NCBI RefSeq assembly: GCF_000814845.2
Contig: NZ_CP010431.2
Span: 3,286,001 to 3,350,000 of the forward strand
Origin: Pandoraea sputorum
Lineage (GTDB): Bacteria > Pseudomonadota > Gammaproteobacteria > Burkholderiales > Burkholderiaceae
Direction of reading: 5' to 3'
Length of the DNA stretch: 64,000 nt
Of the stretch, positions 34,944 to 46,142 are shown one piece after another. Made by a program: the position numbers and the translations under genes. The notes beneath the pieces are model-generated. The model did no database searches and had not been told where the DNA came from. It saw nothing but the letters and a program-made list of their open reading frames with translations. Every line of letters begins with the position of its first letter. Within the stretch, counting starts at the first letter, position 1.

Positions 34944-36194
34944 TTACGCTTTTCGCGCGGGCTGCGCGAGCGCGTCCTGCGTGGGCGGCGGGACGAAATT
35001 CGCCGCGAGCACGGCCACGAGCGCCGCCGCCAGCATCGCACCGATGCCAAGCGCAGCATCGCCGAAATGCAGGTAAGCGAACTTCATCGCTTCGATTACG
35101 GCCACGGCCACGACGATGGTGATCATGCTGAGCATGCCTGCGACCGTCGCCCGGTTGGGACTATCGACGGCGAACAGCGACTGGCGATACACCACGCCGT
35201 AGCACATGCCCATACCGAACGCGTGCAGCGTCGTTCCGATGAGCAGCGCCGGATAACCCGGCGCGAGGATGGCCGTGCCGACGAGCGACACCGCCGCGCC
35301 AATCAGCATGGCCGCCACGCCAGTCGCCAGCAGACGTCCGTTCGACCAGCGCCCCACCTGACGTGCGAGCAGCACGTTGCCGAGAATCAGCGCAGCGAAC
35401 ACCGGCACTTGCAGCATGGCGTACTGCATCTGCGACAACCCGGCGCGCTCGATCAGGAACACCGGCCCCAGTGCGATCCACGTGAGCAACGGCGTCACTG
35501 CCAGCCCCGTGAGCACCGCGCCGCGCCAGAATCGTCCACTGGAAAGTGGCAGCTTGTAGCCCGCCCAAAGTTGCTTAGCGTTCAGCGCATTACGATCGTG
35601 ACGCGACAGCTCCGGCATCGTGCGATACAGCCCGACGAACGAGAACACTGCGACGATGGCTATCAGCCAGAAGATGCTGCGCCACGGCCAGAACGACACG
35701 ACGGCAGCACCGGCGAGCGGCCCGAACAGCGGCGAGAGCAGCGACACGTTCGCCATGAGCGCCATCACACGCACGGCGGTCTTCTCCTCGAACGCTTCAT
35801 GCACCGTCGGGTACCCCACCGTCAGCACGAAGCAGCAGCCCATGCCCTGAAGAAAGCGCAGCGCAATGAACTGCGGCATCGTCTGCACGTAGTGCACCGC
35901 CAGACACGCGACGATGAACGTGACGAGGCCGGAGAGCAGTACACGACGGCGACCGAAGCGGTCAGCGAGCGGGCCGAGCAGCCACTGCAGACTCGCGTTG
36001 CCGAGCATGGCGGCGGTCAGCGCCAGCGTGGTCATTTCCGCAGACGCGCCGAACTCGCGCGTGACGAGCGGCATACCGGGCATGATCATGTCGTTCGAGA
36101 TGTAGACCGCGAACTCGAAAAGCACCAGCGAGAAAGGAAACCAGAATCTCGAGACGGGAGACCTGGGGGAATGCGGACTTACAGAGTGAGACAC
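34944..36194 (-). CDS. MdfA-like multidrug/H+ antiporter (MFS, 12 TM)
   Basis: A 416-aa exporter. TM1 carries SLVLFEFAVYISNDMIMPGM, matching MdfA with its two membrane-embedded acids (Glu26 and Asp34 equivalents) that bind drug and proton. The A-loop LGPLADRFGRRRVLLSG is intact. The GTG at 36194 with an AAGGAG upstream is preferred over the non-hydrophobic frame reaching 36497. MdfA relatives export chloramphenicol and cationic drugs; the actual range here is not known. Confidence 0.83.
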   Translation of the reverse strand: MSHSVSPHSPRSPVSRFWFPFSLVLFEFAVYISNDMIMPGMPLVTREFGASAEMTTLALTAAMLGNASLQWLLGPLADRFGRRRVLLSGLVTFIVACLAVHYVQTMPQFIALRFLQGMGCCFVLTVGYPTVHEAFEEKTAVRVMALMANVSLLSPLFGPLAGAAVVSFWPWRSIFWLIAIVAVFSFVGLYRTMPELSRHDRNALNAKQLWAGYKLPLSSGRFWRGAVLTGLAVTPLLTWIALGPVFLIERAGLSQMQYAMLQVPVFAALILGNVLLARQVGRWSNGRLLATGVAAMLIGAAVSLVGTAILAPGYPALLIGTTLHAFGMGMCYGVVYRQSLFAVDSPNRATVAGMLSMITIVVAVAVIEAMKFAYLHFGDAALGIGAMLAAALVAVLAANFVPPPTQDALAQPARKA

Positions 36195-36255
36195 CTCGTA
36201 AAGGCTCCTTTGTGCGACCCACGCTCGTGACGTCGGCACACATGTATTTGAACTC

Positions 36256-36297
36256 CAAAAGACAACACCCCCGGTGCCTGCGAGGCACCGGGGGTGT
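36256..36297 (-). terminator. Intrinsic terminator of the FKBP gene
   Basis: A perfect 15-bp stem (36265-36279 and 36283-36297) with a GCG/CGC loop is followed on the minus strand by TGTCTTTTGG. It separates the FKBP gene from the MFS gene. Confidence 0.85.
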
Positions 36298-36349
36298 CTG
36301 TTGCTTCGACTGTGCCGCCTCAGTGTGGTTCGGGCGGCGTTTCGATGCT

Positions 36350-36691
36350 TCAGACGTCCAACAGATCGACCTCGAAGACCAGGGTGGCGTTCGGCGGAAT
36401 CACGCCGCCTGCGCCGCGTGCACCGTAGCCAAGTTCGGCCGGAATAATGAGTTTGCGCTTGCCGCCAACCTTCATGCCGGCAACACCTTCGTCCCAACCG
36501 CGAATGACCATGCCGCCGCCAAGCACGAAGGCGAACGGATCGTTGCGGTCTTTGCTGGAATCGAATTTCTTGCCGTCGGTCAGCCAGCCCGTGTAATGCA
36601 CGGTTACGGTCTTGCCCGGGGTGGCTTCAGCGCCATCGCCCACTTGCAGGTCTTCGTATTGCAGGCCGGAATCGGTAGTGACAGTCGACAT
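36350..36691 (-). CDS. FKBP-type peptidyl-prolyl cis-trans isomerase
   Basis: A 113-aa single-domain cytoplasmic FKBP. The complete fold is visible: [74 protein letters not shown]. No signal peptide or metal-binding tail is present. It starts at ATG 36691 just after the tRNA-Ser terminator and has its own terminator, so it is a single-gene unit. Confidence 0.95.
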   Translation of the reverse strand: MSTVTTDSGLQYEDLQVGDGAEATPGKTVTVHYTGWLTDGKKFDSSKDRNDPFAFVLGGGMVIRGWDEGVAGMKVGGKRKLIIPAELGYGARGAGGVIPPNATLVFEVDLLDV

Positions 36692-36760
36692 GGTTGTTCT
36701 CGCTCGAAGAAGAGAGGATATCGACGCGCGAGGTATCGCCAACGCGCGAACTCGGGAAAG

Positions 36761-36797
36761 AAAAAACCCCCGGCTCTCCGCGAAGAGCCGGGGGTGT
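36761..36797 (-). terminator. Intrinsic terminator after tRNA-Ser
   Basis: A perfect 12-bp stem (ACCCCCGGCTCT with AGAGCCGGGGGT) and a six-base loop are followed on the minus strand by six T. It lies 16 bases beyond the tRNA 3' end. Confidence 0.9.
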
Positions 36798-36812
36798 TCC
36801 GCCAAGGCGACT

Positions 36813-36906
36813 TGGCGGAGACGGAGGGATTCGAACCCTCGATCCAGGTTTTGGCCCAGATGCTCCCTTAGCAGGGGAGTGCCTTCGACCTCTCGGCCAC
36901 GTCTCC
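36813..36906 (-). tRNA. tRNA-Ser (anticodon GCU)
   Basis: Minus strand starts GGAGACGTGGCCGAGAGG, has the anticodon loop CCCTGCTAAGGG (GCU, reading AGC/AGU), a long class II variable arm, the T-arm GGGTTCGAATCCC, and ends GTCTCCG-CCA with CCA encoded in the DNA. Confidence 0.97.
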
Positions 36907-37163
36907 CAAACTTGTCGTCGCACCAGGGAGGTGATGCGACGAGACCGTGATACTACCGGCTGTTCTCGATGCCGTCAAACATTATCCGCATCGAAACCCA
37001 ACTTTTTTTGCGTACCTGTCATGCACCCGACACGTACACGGGAATTTTCCCGCATCGCTGCCCGAAAATTCCGTTACGCGCCGCATGCATCACGCGCACA
37101 TGCGGCACGTCCTTTTGCCGTCCGAAGCGACGGCGTGCCATCGCTTCGATCGACAACCGTCAC

Positions 37164-38414
37164 TTACGCCTGATCGAGTTCGAAGGCCTTATGCAGCGCG
37201 CGCACGGCGAGCTCCATGTACTTCTCGTCGATCAGCACCGAGATCTTGATCTCGGACGTGGAGATCAGCTGGATGTTGATGCCTTCTTCCGACAGCGTGC
37301 GGAACGCCTTGCTGGCGATACCCACGTGCGAGCGCATGCCCACACCAACGATCGACACCTTCGACACCTTCGGGTCGCCGATGACTTCGGCTGCACCGAT
37401 ATGACCTTGCACGTCACTTTGCAGCAGCGTCATAGCGCGCTGGTAGTCGCCGCGCGGCACGGTGAACGTGAAGTCGGTCTTCCCTTCGACGCTCAGGTTC
37501 TGGATGATCATGTCGACATCGATGTTCGCGTCGGCGATCGGGCCGAGAATCTGGTACGCAATGCCCGGGCGATCCGGCACGCCACGCACGGTGATCTTGG
37601 CCTCGTCGCGCTGGAATGCGATACCCGAGATGATGGCCTTTTCCATTTGTTCGTCTTCCTCAAAAGTAATCAGCGTGCCCGAGCGCGCTTCTTCGTCGAG
37701 CGCGATCATCGGGTCGGTCAGGCTCGACAACACGCGAGTCTTGACTTGGTACTTGCCGGCGAATTCCACCGAGCGGATCTGCAGCACCTTGGAACCGAGG
37801 CTGGCCATTTCCAGCATCTCTTCGAAGGTCACCTTGTCGAGGCGGCGAGCCTCGTCGACCACACGCGGGTCCGTCGTGTACACGCCATCGACGTCGGTGT
37901 AGATCAGGCACTCATCGGCCTTGAGCGCAGCAGCGACCGCAACGGCCGAGGTGTCCGAGCCACCGCGACCGAGCGTGGTCACGTTGCCGTTCGGATCGAT
38001 CCCCTGGAAACCGGTAATGACGACCACGCGGCCAGCATTGAGATCGGCCATGACGCGCTTGTCGTCGATTTCCGAAATGCGAGCTTTGGTGAAAGCGCTG
38101 TCGGTCTTGATCGGTACTTGCCAGCCGGCGTAGCTCACGGCATCGACACCAGCCTCTTTGAGGGCCATTGCCAGCAGGCCAACGCTCACTTGCTCGCCCG
38201 TAGCGGCAATGGCGTCGAGTTCGCGCGGGTCCGGATTGGCCGAAATCTCTTTGGCCAGGCCCAGCAGACGATTGGTCTCGCCGGACATCGCCGACGGCAC
38301 CACCACCATCTTGTGACCGGCCTTATGCCACTTGGCCACGCGCTTGGCGACATTCTTGATGCGCTCCACCGAGCCCATCGACGTGCCGCCGTATTTGTGT
38401 ACGATCAGAGCCAT
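37164..38414 (-). CDS. lysC: Aspartate kinase
   Basis: A 416-aa enzyme catalysing the first step of Lys/Thr/Met synthesis. Seen: the N-terminal substrate motif IVHKYGGTSMGSVERI, LGRGGSDTSAVAVAAAL, CLIYTDVDGVYTTDPR, and two C-terminal ACT domains (ISGIAFQRDEAKITVRGVPD; VSIVGVGMRSHVGIASKAF) for feedback by amino acids. It lies downstream of tilS on the same strand with a 214-base gap containing a small hairpin. The 257 bases between lysC and tRNA-Ser hold nothing recognisable. Confidence 0.96.
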   Translation of the reverse strand: MALIVHKYGGTSMGSVERIKNVAKRVAKWHKAGHKMVVVPSAMSGETNRLLGLAKEISANPDPRELDAIAATGEQVSVGLLAMALKEAGVDAVSYAGWQVPIKTDSAFTKARISEIDDKRVMADLNAGRVVVITGFQGIDPNGNVTTLGRGGSDTSAVAVAAALKADECLIYTDVDGVYTTDPRVVDEARRLDKVTFEEMLEMASLGSKVLQIRSVEFAGKYQVKTRVLSSLTDPMIALDEEARSGTLITFEEDEQMEKAIISGIAFQRDEAKITVRGVPDRPGIAYQILGPIADANIDVDMIIQNLSVEGKTDFTFTVPRGDYQRAMTLLQSDVQGHIGAAEVIGDPKVSKVSIVGVGMRSHVGIASKAFRTLSEEGINIQLISTSEIKISVLIDEKYMELAVRALHKAFELDQA

Positions 38415-38460
38415 AACATTGCTAACACATTGATTTAAAACCGTTTATGAATCCAGCGCG

Positions 38461-38480
38461 GATACCCCTTCATGGGTATC
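38461..38480 (-). promoter_or_regulatory. Small inverted repeat in the lysC leader
   Basis: GATACCC-CTTCAT-GGGTATC forms a 7-bp palindrome 47 bases upstream of the lysC ATG. It could be an operator or leader hairpin; no known motif is matched. Confidence 0.3.
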
Positions 38481-38628
38481 GGTGACGTTTTGATTCGCGG
38501 AACTTTTGATTATCGCACGAATGTATCGCGTTGGCGTCGGTTTGACGCACATTGCGCTGTGATGAACCCACAAAGCCGCATCTGGCAGCAGGTTATGCTG
38601 AATTTCGCGGAAGTTTTAGTCGGCGGTG

Positions 38629-40149
38629 CTATGCCTCGTCGCGCCACCGCATCGCCCATCGCGCGCCACCCTCGTCCCGCTGCGCTGCGCCGTCGACACC
38701 CAGCCTCGGGACAAAGACGATCGCCCCCGCCTGCCACACGATCGGCACGTTTCTCAACCACGCCGCAACACCCCGACTCTGATACCAATGCTTCAGCGAC
38801 CGCGAATGCCCTTGCGCATGCTCTCGCCAGCGCTCGCCACCCGCCCTCGCCTTTGCCACCAACGCAGATGCGCGCAAGACGTGTTCGTCGATGCTGCCCG
38901 ACGTCTCTTCATCGTCGCCCACCGGCGTGAAAACGATGCTGCCCTTCCACTGCGGCAAATGCCACGCTCGCTCGCCCGTCCAGCGTAGTACGACGTCGGA
39001 CGCGACATCATCCGGATCCGCCACCTCGTAGATTGCAGTCCATTGCAATTCATCGCGATATAAGCGCAGCACCGCTTCGCCATGCGGCAATTCGAGCGAC
39101 GCCTCCGCCTGCGCATCGCGAATCTGACGCACCCACTCATCAAGACGCGCTTCCGGTGGCGTCGCCAGGCCGCGACGTGCCGTCCAGTAACGCAGCAGGT
39201 TAGCCAGACGTGCAGCGTCGAGGCCCTGCAACTGCGTTCGCCGCAAACGCTCGTCGTCGCCCACAGTCGGCGCACGCGCCTTCTCGAAATCGAGCTGCGC
39301 CAACTGATCGAGCAATGTCTGCGCCTGCGCAGCATGACGCGCAAATCGTGCCAATGTCTCGCGATAAGCAGGTACGTGCGAAGCAATCGCAGGCATCACG
39401 TCGTGACGCAGCGCATTGCGCAAATAGTGACGGTCTTCGTTGGACGGATCTTCGACCCACGTCAGCGATCGCGCCTTGGCGTACGCGCGCACCGTCTCAC
39501 GCGACACGTCGAGCAACGGTCGCAACAAACGCACACGATCCGAGCGATGCCCGACGACTGGCAGCGAACCTTCCACCGCCATCGCGGCCACGCCCGGCAA
39601 CCCGGCACCGCGCAACATCTGCAATAGCACGGTCTCGGCCTGGTCGTTGGCGTGATGCGCTGTCAGCAGCCAGCCGACGTCATGCGCCAGACAGGTCGAC
39701 GCCAACGCTTCGTAGCGCGCCGCACGCGCCGCGCCTTCGATGCCTTGTCGCGCATCGCCCGGCACACTCACGCGTCGCGCTTCGAAGGCGAACCCGCGCA
39801 GGCGAGCCTCGCGCTCGCACACAGCAAGCCAGTCGTCAGCATGCTTCGAAAGTCCGTGATGAATGTGGATGGCCAGCGGCTGTGGCATCGGCGCGCCCGG
39901 CGCCCCGGCTTCGCGGCGCTTTTGCACCCAATGCGCCAGCGCATCGAGCAGCACCATGGAATCGAGGCCGCCACTCAGCGCGAGCGCGAGACGTGGCGTG
40001 GGCGATGCGGGGGAATCGCAACGGGGCAGGACGTGCGCCGTTAATGCCAGACGTAAAGCGACGTCTACATGTGCAACTGCCGCGTCACATCGTGCAGATG
40101 CGAACGCGGCAGCAGAGGAATCGTGATGAGGCATCGGATTCGGCGTCAT
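38629..40149 (-). CDS. tilS: tRNA(Ile)-lysidine synthase
   Basis: The enzyme attaches lysine to C34 of the minor tRNA-Ile. The PP-loop ATPase motif LALALSGGLDSMVLLDAL and the downstream LTAHHANDQAETVLLQMLRGAGLPG block are diagnostic. The product is about 506 aa from the ATG at 40149; an ATG at 40215 would add 22 residues and overlap accA, and neither has a strong ribosome site. The C-terminal region (YQSRGVAAWLRNVPIVWQAGAIVFVPRLGV) is the usual tRNA-recognition tail. The order accA-tilS-lysC is conserved in the family. Confidence 0.9.
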   Translation of the reverse strand: MTPNPMPHHDSSAAAFASARCDAAVAHVDVALRLALTAHVLPRCDSPASPTPRLALALSGGLDSMVLLDALAHWVQKRREAGAPGAPMPQPLAIHIHHGLSKHADDWLAVCEREARLRGFAFEARRVSVPGDARQGIEGAARAARYEALASTCLAHDVGWLLTAHHANDQAETVLLQMLRGAGLPGVAAMAVEGSLPVVGHRSDRVRLLRPLLDVSRETVRAYAKARSLTWVEDPSNEDRHYLRNALRHDVMPAIASHVPAYRETLARFARHAAQAQTLLDQLAQLDFEKARAPTVGDDERLRRTQLQGLDAARLANLLRYWTARRGLATPPEARLDEWVRQIRDAQAEASLELPHGEAVLRLYRDELQWTAIYEVADPDDVASDVVLRWTGERAWHLPQWKGSIVFTPVGDDEETSGSIDEHVLRASALVAKARAGGERWREHAQGHSRSLKHWYQSRGVAAWLRNVPIVWQAGAIVFVPRLGVDGAAQRDEGGARWAMRWRDEA

Positions 40150-40183
40150 CGCCACGACGAGCGACGACGCATCGGCATGCGCT

Positions 40184-41152
40184 TTACTTCGCGCCGGCTT
40201 CCTTGAATTTGCCATAGCTCATCAGGCGCTCGAAACGACGCTCCAGCAGCTCCTTGTGGCTCATGCCCTGGAACTGGCGCAGCGAGTCGGCCAGTGCGCG
40301 CTTGAGCATACCGGCCATGCCGAGCGGATCGCGTTGCGCGCCACCCAGCGGCTCGTTGACGATCTTGTCGATCAGACCCAGCGCCTTCAGACGATGTGCC
40401 GTCAGGCCCAGCGCCTCGGCGGCCTCAGGGGCCTTCGCTGCGCTCTTCCACAGAATCGACGCACAACCTTCCGGCGAAATCACCGAATACGTCGAGAACT
40501 GCAACATCATGACCGTATCGGCGACGGCCACGGCCAACGCGCCGCCCGAACCACCCTCACCGATGATCGTGGTGATGATCGGCGTTTTGAGTTCGGTCAT
40601 CGCGTACAGGTTGTGACCGATGGCTTCAGACTGCCCACGCTCTTCGGCATCGATACCCGGATAGGCGCCCGGCGTGTCGATGAACGTGAAGAGCGGAAGG
40701 CCGAATTTCTCGGCCATCTTCATCAGACGCAAGGCCTTGCGATAGCCTTCCGGACGCGGCATACCGAAGTTGCGCATCGCGCGCTCTTTGGTGTCACGCC
40801 CCTTCTGATGACCGATGACCATACAGGCCTGGCCATTAAAGCGTGCCATGCCGCCCACAATGGCGTGATCGTCCGAGAAAGCACGGTCGCCATGAAGCTC
40901 ATGAAAATCGGTGAAGATGTCGCGGATGTAATCGAGCGTGTAAGGACGCTGCGGATGGCGTGCGATCTGCGAAACCTGCCACGGCGACAGGTTTGCGTAA
41001 ATGTCCTTGGTGAGCTGCTGGCTCTTCTTGGAGAGGCGCTCGATCTCTTCGGAAATATCGACGGCTGAATCGTCTTGCACGAAGCGCAACTCTTCAATCT
41101 TCGCGTCGAGTTCGGCGATCGGCTGTTCAAAATCCAAAAAGGTGTTCTTCAT
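40184..41152 (-). CDS. accA: Acetyl-CoA carboxylase carboxyltransferase subunit alpha
   Basis: A 322-aa subunit that with AccD transfers CO2 from biotin to acetyl-CoA to make malonyl-CoA for fatty acid synthesis. Seen: the N-terminal helix [62 protein letters not shown] and [15 protein letters not shown], all in family order and at the family length. Confidence 0.97.
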   Translation of the reverse strand: MKNTFLDFEQPIAELDAKIEELRFVQDDSAVDISEEIERLSKKSQQLTKDIYANLSPWQVSQIARHPQRPYTLDYIRDIFTDFHELHGDRAFSDDHAIVGGMARFNGQACMVIGHQKGRDTKERAMRNFGMPRPEGYRKALRLMKMAEKFGLPLFTFIDTPGAYPGIDAEERGQSEAIGHNLYAMTELKTPIITTIIGEGGSGGALAVAVADTVMMLQFSTYSVISPEGCASILWKSAAKAPEAAEALGLTAHRLKALGLIDKIVNEPLGGAQRDPLGMAGMLKRALADSLRQFQGMSHKELLERRFERLMSYGKFKEAGAK

Positions 41153-41329
41153 CAGGTTTCCCCGGAAATGCGGCAGCGTATTGTACCGCCGGTAACGTCT
41201 ACCCGGATGAGATAGGCAACTTTCATCGCCTCTCGATCCGCAATAGCCATCAAAAATGACTGGATGGGACGGAATGGACGCGGATTATACGTCCTCGAGC
41301 CTATAGAAACCGTAAATGATCGGCATCGA

Positions 41330-42502
41330 TCAGTATTCGACCGGCACCGGTTCGAGACTCCGCCACATGTACCACGTGGCGACGGAGCGCCAGGGCTCCC
41401 AGTTGGCAGCGACTTCGCGTGCTTCGCTTCGCGTGACAGGCTCGCCGCTGAAATAGTTGACGCTGATGGCGTTGATCAGCCCGACATCGTCGAGCGGCAG
41501 AACGTCGGGACGCATCAGGTTGAACATCAGGAACATCTCTGCCGTCCACCGGCCGATGCCGCGAATGCCGGTCAGCTCGGCAATGACCGCCTCGTCGTCC
41601 ATGGTGGCCCACGCATCCACGTGCAGCGCGCCCGACTTGAAATGCGTCGCCAGATCGAGAATGTACTCAGCCTTGCGACGCGACAGCCCACAGCCGGCGA
41701 GCGCGTCGTGCCCCGCCTTGATGAACTGCGACGGCGACAGCTTCGGGCAGATCGCCACGACGCGATCCCACACGGCCTGCGCCGCCTTCACGGAAATCTG
41801 CTGACCGACGATCGAGCGCGCGAGTGTGACGAACGGCTCGCCGCGCCCGGTCAGATGCGCCGGGCCAAACTGAGGAATCAGTTTCTTGAGAATCCGGTCA
41901 CGCTTCATGAGATCGGCACACGCCTGATCCCAGAAGTCGGGACGCGTTGCGCCCGGCGCAACCGGCAAGGGCACAACGCCCGTCACCGCCTGCTCGACCA
42001 CCTCATGGTCGAGACGCGCGATCTCCGGCGTGACGATGCGCGTCTCGCCGTCGCGCTTGGCGATAACGCGGCGCGTGGTGGCCGCACTGGACGCGTCCGG
42101 TTTCGCATCCGGTTTCGCGGAGGTCTTGCGCGGCGTCTTCACAGGCGTCTTCGAAACCGCCTTCTTTGCGACGACCGGCCCGGCCTTCTCAACTTTTTCG
42201 ACCTTATCGACCTTATCGACCTTCGCAACCTTCCCGGCCTTCGACACCGAAGCCTTGCGGGCTGCGCCCACGCCGGACGACTTCGCAGGCGCCTTCGCGG
42301 TCTTGCCCGCCGCTGTCTTGCCGGTCGGCTTGATGGCGGGCTTGACGGTCGCCGTTCGCGTCGCGGTAGACTTCAGCGGACTGCGGCGCGCGCCGTCGAC
42401 CGGTGCCGACACCGGCTTCGCCGTCGTCGCACCTTTTGCCGAACGCTTCGCCGCCGGGGTCCCGGCTGCGACCTTCGCGGCTACGGATTTACGAGTCACC
42501 AT
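41330..42502 (-). CDS. DNA-3-methyladenine glycosylase II with basic Ala/Lys-rich N-terminal tail
   Basis: An HhH-GPD base-excision glycosylase removing alkylated purines. The catalytic part is the C-terminal ~215 residues: SIVGQQISVKAAQAVWDRV, the helix-hairpin-helix with ELTGIRGIGRWTAEMFLMF and the catalytic Asp in RPDVLPLDDVG. The first ~170 residues are a Lys/Ala/Thr/Pro-rich tail with KVDKVDKVEKVEK repeats resembling histone H1-like tails, which may raise DNA affinity. ATG at 42502 is preferred to the frame reaching 42544. AlkA-type; exact symbol left open. Confidence 0.88.
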   Translation of the reverse strand: MVTRKSVAAKVAAGTPAAKRSAKGATTAKPVSAPVDGARRSPLKSTATRTATVKPAIKPTGKTAAGKTAKAPAKSSGVGAARKASVSKAGKVAKVDKVDKVEKVEKAGPVVAKKAVSKTPVKTPRKTSAKPDAKPDASSAATTRRVIAKRDGETRIVTPEIARLDHEVVEQAVTGVVPLPVAPGATRPDFWDQACADLMKRDRILKKLIPQFGPAHLTGRGEPFVTLARSIVGQQISVKAAQAVWDRVVAICPKLSPSQFIKAGHDALAGCGLSRRKAEYILDLATHFKSGALHVDAWATMDDEAVIAELTGIRGIGRWTAEMFLMFNLMRPDVLPLDDVGLINAISVNYFSGEPVTRSEAREVAANWEPWRSVATWYMWRSLEPVPVEY

Positions 42503-42528
42503 GAGTGTTTTGCCTCGATGCGTCGCGC

Positions 42529-43932
<1,404 letters not shown>

Positions 43933-44164
43933 AGATATGCGCTTGACCGGGCGGCAACAGCGCTGGACGCTGCGACGATATCCCCGTTTGAAACGAGAAC
44001 GATATCGCGAGGCGGGCTGCGCGCCGTGCGGTAGAAAAAACGAACCTGCGAACCGCCTCCACCGCCACATCGAGAAATGGCGCGGGCCGGGCGCAGGTGT
44101 TTTGTTAGAATGCGGCCGAGTATAGCATCTCTTGCGCACCTCTCAGGTATCCCAAGCACCCACT

Positions 44165-44905
44165 ATGACGCAACGAAGCCGGTCACTTTTGTCTCCCCTG
44201 ACGCACGTTCCTTCGCGCCTTCTTTCCCATGTGCGCCCGCTCGCCGCTGTCACGCGCCGTGCACGCGCACTCACGCTCGCGGCCGCGACACTCGGCGTGG
44301 CCAGCGCGCTGTTCGCGCTGCCCGCCGGCGCGCAGGCCATCACCGATCCGCCCCCGCCCGCCCCGCTGCAAACGCCGCAACAAGCGAGCGAATCGGCCAT
44401 CAACAAGCTGGTCGAAGCGGGCAAGTTCAACGAAGCCCTGACCAAAATCGACGAGCATCTGAAGCAGTACCCGCGCGATGCGCAGGTGCGCTTCACGCGC
44501 GGTCGTGTGCTGATGGAAATGGGCCGCAATGCGGAGGCCATCGACGCCTTTACGGCGCTCACACAGGACTTCCCGGAACTGCCCGAGCCGTTCAACAACC
44601 TGGCCGCGCTCTACGCGCAGGCCGGCGAGTACGACAAGGCACGTGCCGCACTCGAGAGCGCGATTCGCAACAACCCGAACTTCGCGGTCGCGTATTCGAA
44701 TCTGGGCGACATCTACGCCAAGCTCGCGCAGCAGGCTTATCAGAAATCTCTGAAGCTCGCGCCGACGGCTCGCGTGTCGAACCGCGAAAAGCTGCTGTCC
44801 AATATGCTGAGCCCGCAACGCGCCACGCCTGTCAGCCAGACGCCGACGCCGCAAAAGCCCAGTGAGGACGCCGCCGTGAAAAACATCGGCAAGTCGGGCA
44901 ACTAA
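44165..44905 (+). CDS. Exported TPR-repeat protein
   Basis: A 246-aa protein with an N-terminal hydrophobic export segment (LTLAAATLGVASALFALPAGAQA) followed by three tetratricopeptide repeats (AINKLVEAGKFNEALTKIDEHLKQYP; QVRFTRGRVLMEMGRNAEAIDAF; PFNNLAALYAQAGEYDKARAALESA). The C-terminus is Pro/Thr/Gln-rich. It leads a run of co-directional genes (ppiA, ppiB, lpxH) with short gaps, suggesting an envelope-related operon. Its partner is unknown. Confidence 0.82.
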   Translation: MTQRSRSLLSPLTHVPSRLLSHVRPLAAVTRRARALTLAAATLGVASALFALPAGAQAITDPPPPAPLQTPQQASESAINKLVEAGKFNEALTKIDEHLKQYPRDAQVRFTRGRVLMEMGRNAEAIDAFTALTQDFPELPEPFNNLAALYAQAGEYDKARAALESAIRNNPNFAVAYSNLGDIYAKLAQQAYQKSLKLAPTARVSNREKLLSNMLSPQRATPVSQTPTPQKPSEDAAVKNIGKSGN

Positions 44906-44969
44906 GCCTGCGGCTGCGACTCGAACTCCGTTCCACCTTCCCCCTTCTCATCGATACAGGGAGACACGC

Positions 44970-45575
44970 ATGTCCTTTCCGAATCGCCTGCGTCGCGCCA
45001 TGCTCGGCGGCGTTGCCACCGTGGCGGCGGCCGCAGCCCTGACGGGCGCAAGCCTGCCCGCCTTTGCGCAGAACGCGCAGCCGCAGGTGCAATTCAAGAC
45101 GTCGCTCGGCAATTTCGTGGTCGAAGTCAATCCGAAGGCAGCACCGAAGACGGTCGAGAACTTCCTTCAGTACGTCAACGATGGCTTCTACAACGGCACG
45201 ATCTTCCATCGCGTGATCAACGGCTTCATGATTCAGGGCGGCGGTTTTACGCCGAACATGGACCAGAAGCCCACGCGCGCCGCGATTCCCAGCGAATCGA
45301 AGAACGGCCTGAAGAACACCATCGGCACCATCGCCATGGCCCGCACCTCCGATCCGAACTCCGCGACCGCGCAATTCTTTATCAATGTGAAGGATAATGC
45401 GTCACTGGATTACCCCAACCCGGATGGCTTCGGCTATACGGTATTCGGCAAGGTGGTGTCCGGCATGGACACCGTCGAGAAGATCAAGGGTGTGGCCACG
45501 ACCCGCAAGGGCATGTATTCCGACGTGCCCGCCACGACGGTCGTGATCGAATCGGCCAGCGTCGTCAAACGCTGA
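44970..45575 (+). CDS. ppiA: Periplasmic cyclophilin-type peptidyl-prolyl isomerase
   Basis: A 201-aa cyclophilin with a signal peptide (VAAAAALTGASLPAFAQ) and the catalytic core [31 protein letters not shown] and GYTVFGKVVSGMD. The periplasmic copy assists folding of exported proteins. It is followed after 45 bases by the cytoplasmic paralogue, from which it probably arose by tandem duplication or vice versa. Confidence 0.95.
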   Translation: MSFPNRLRRAMLGGVATVAAAAALTGASLPAFAQNAQPQVQFKTSLGNFVVEVNPKAAPKTVENFLQYVNDGFYNGTIFHRVINGFMIQGGGFTPNMDQKPTRAAIPSESKNGLKNTIGTIAMARTSDPNSATAQFFINVKDNASLDYPNPDGFGYTVFGKVVSGMDTVEKIKGVATTRKGMYSDVPATTVVIESASVVKR

Positions 45576-45620
45576 AAATCCTCCGGCCCGCCGGGATCAT
45601 TTCATTAGAAGGAAAGCATC

Positions 45621-46115
45621 ATGGTTGAACTGCACACCAATCACGGCGTCATTCGCATCGAACTCGACGCAGCCAAGGCACCGAAGACGGTCGAGAACTT
45701 CCTGAACTACGTCAAGAACGGTTTCTACGACGGCACGGTGTTCCACCGCGTCATCAACGGCTTCATGGTCCAGGGTGGTGGTTTCGAAGTCGGCATGAAG
45801 CAAAAGCCGACCGAAGCGACCATCGAGAACGAAGCCAACAACGGCCTGAAGAACGACAAATACACGCTGGCCATGGCCCGCACGAACGATCCGCACTCGG
45901 CTACGGCCCAGTTCTTCATCAACGTGAACGACAACGACTTCCTGAACCACAGCTCGCCCACGCCGCAAGGCTGGGGTTACGCCGTGTTCGGCAAGGTCGT
46001 CGAAGGCCAGGAAGTGGTCGACGCCATCAAGGGCGTGAAGACCGGTTCGAAGGGCTTCCACCAGGACGTGCCGGTTGAAGACGTCGTGATCGAGAAGGCC
46101 GTGATCGTCGCGTAA
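45621..46115 (+). CDS. ppiB: Cytoplasmic cyclophilin-type peptidyl-prolyl isomerase
   Basis: A 164-aa cyclophilin without a signal peptide, starting [16 protein letters not shown]. Core motifs [34 protein letters not shown] and [15 protein letters not shown] are intact. A Shine-Dalgarno-like AGAAGGAAAG precedes the ATG. It belongs to the ppiA-ppiB-lpxH run common in this family. Confidence 0.96.
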   Translation: MVELHTNHGVIRIELDAAKAPKTVENFLNYVKNGFYDGTVFHRVINGFMVQGGGFEVGMKQKPTEATIENEANNGLKNDKYTLAMARTNDPHSATAQFFINVNDNDFLNHSSPTPQGWGYAVFGKVVEGQEVVDAIKGVKTGSKGFHQDVPVEDVVIEKAVIVA

Positions 46116-46142
46116 GCGCCCTCACGCGAACTGCGACACTCG

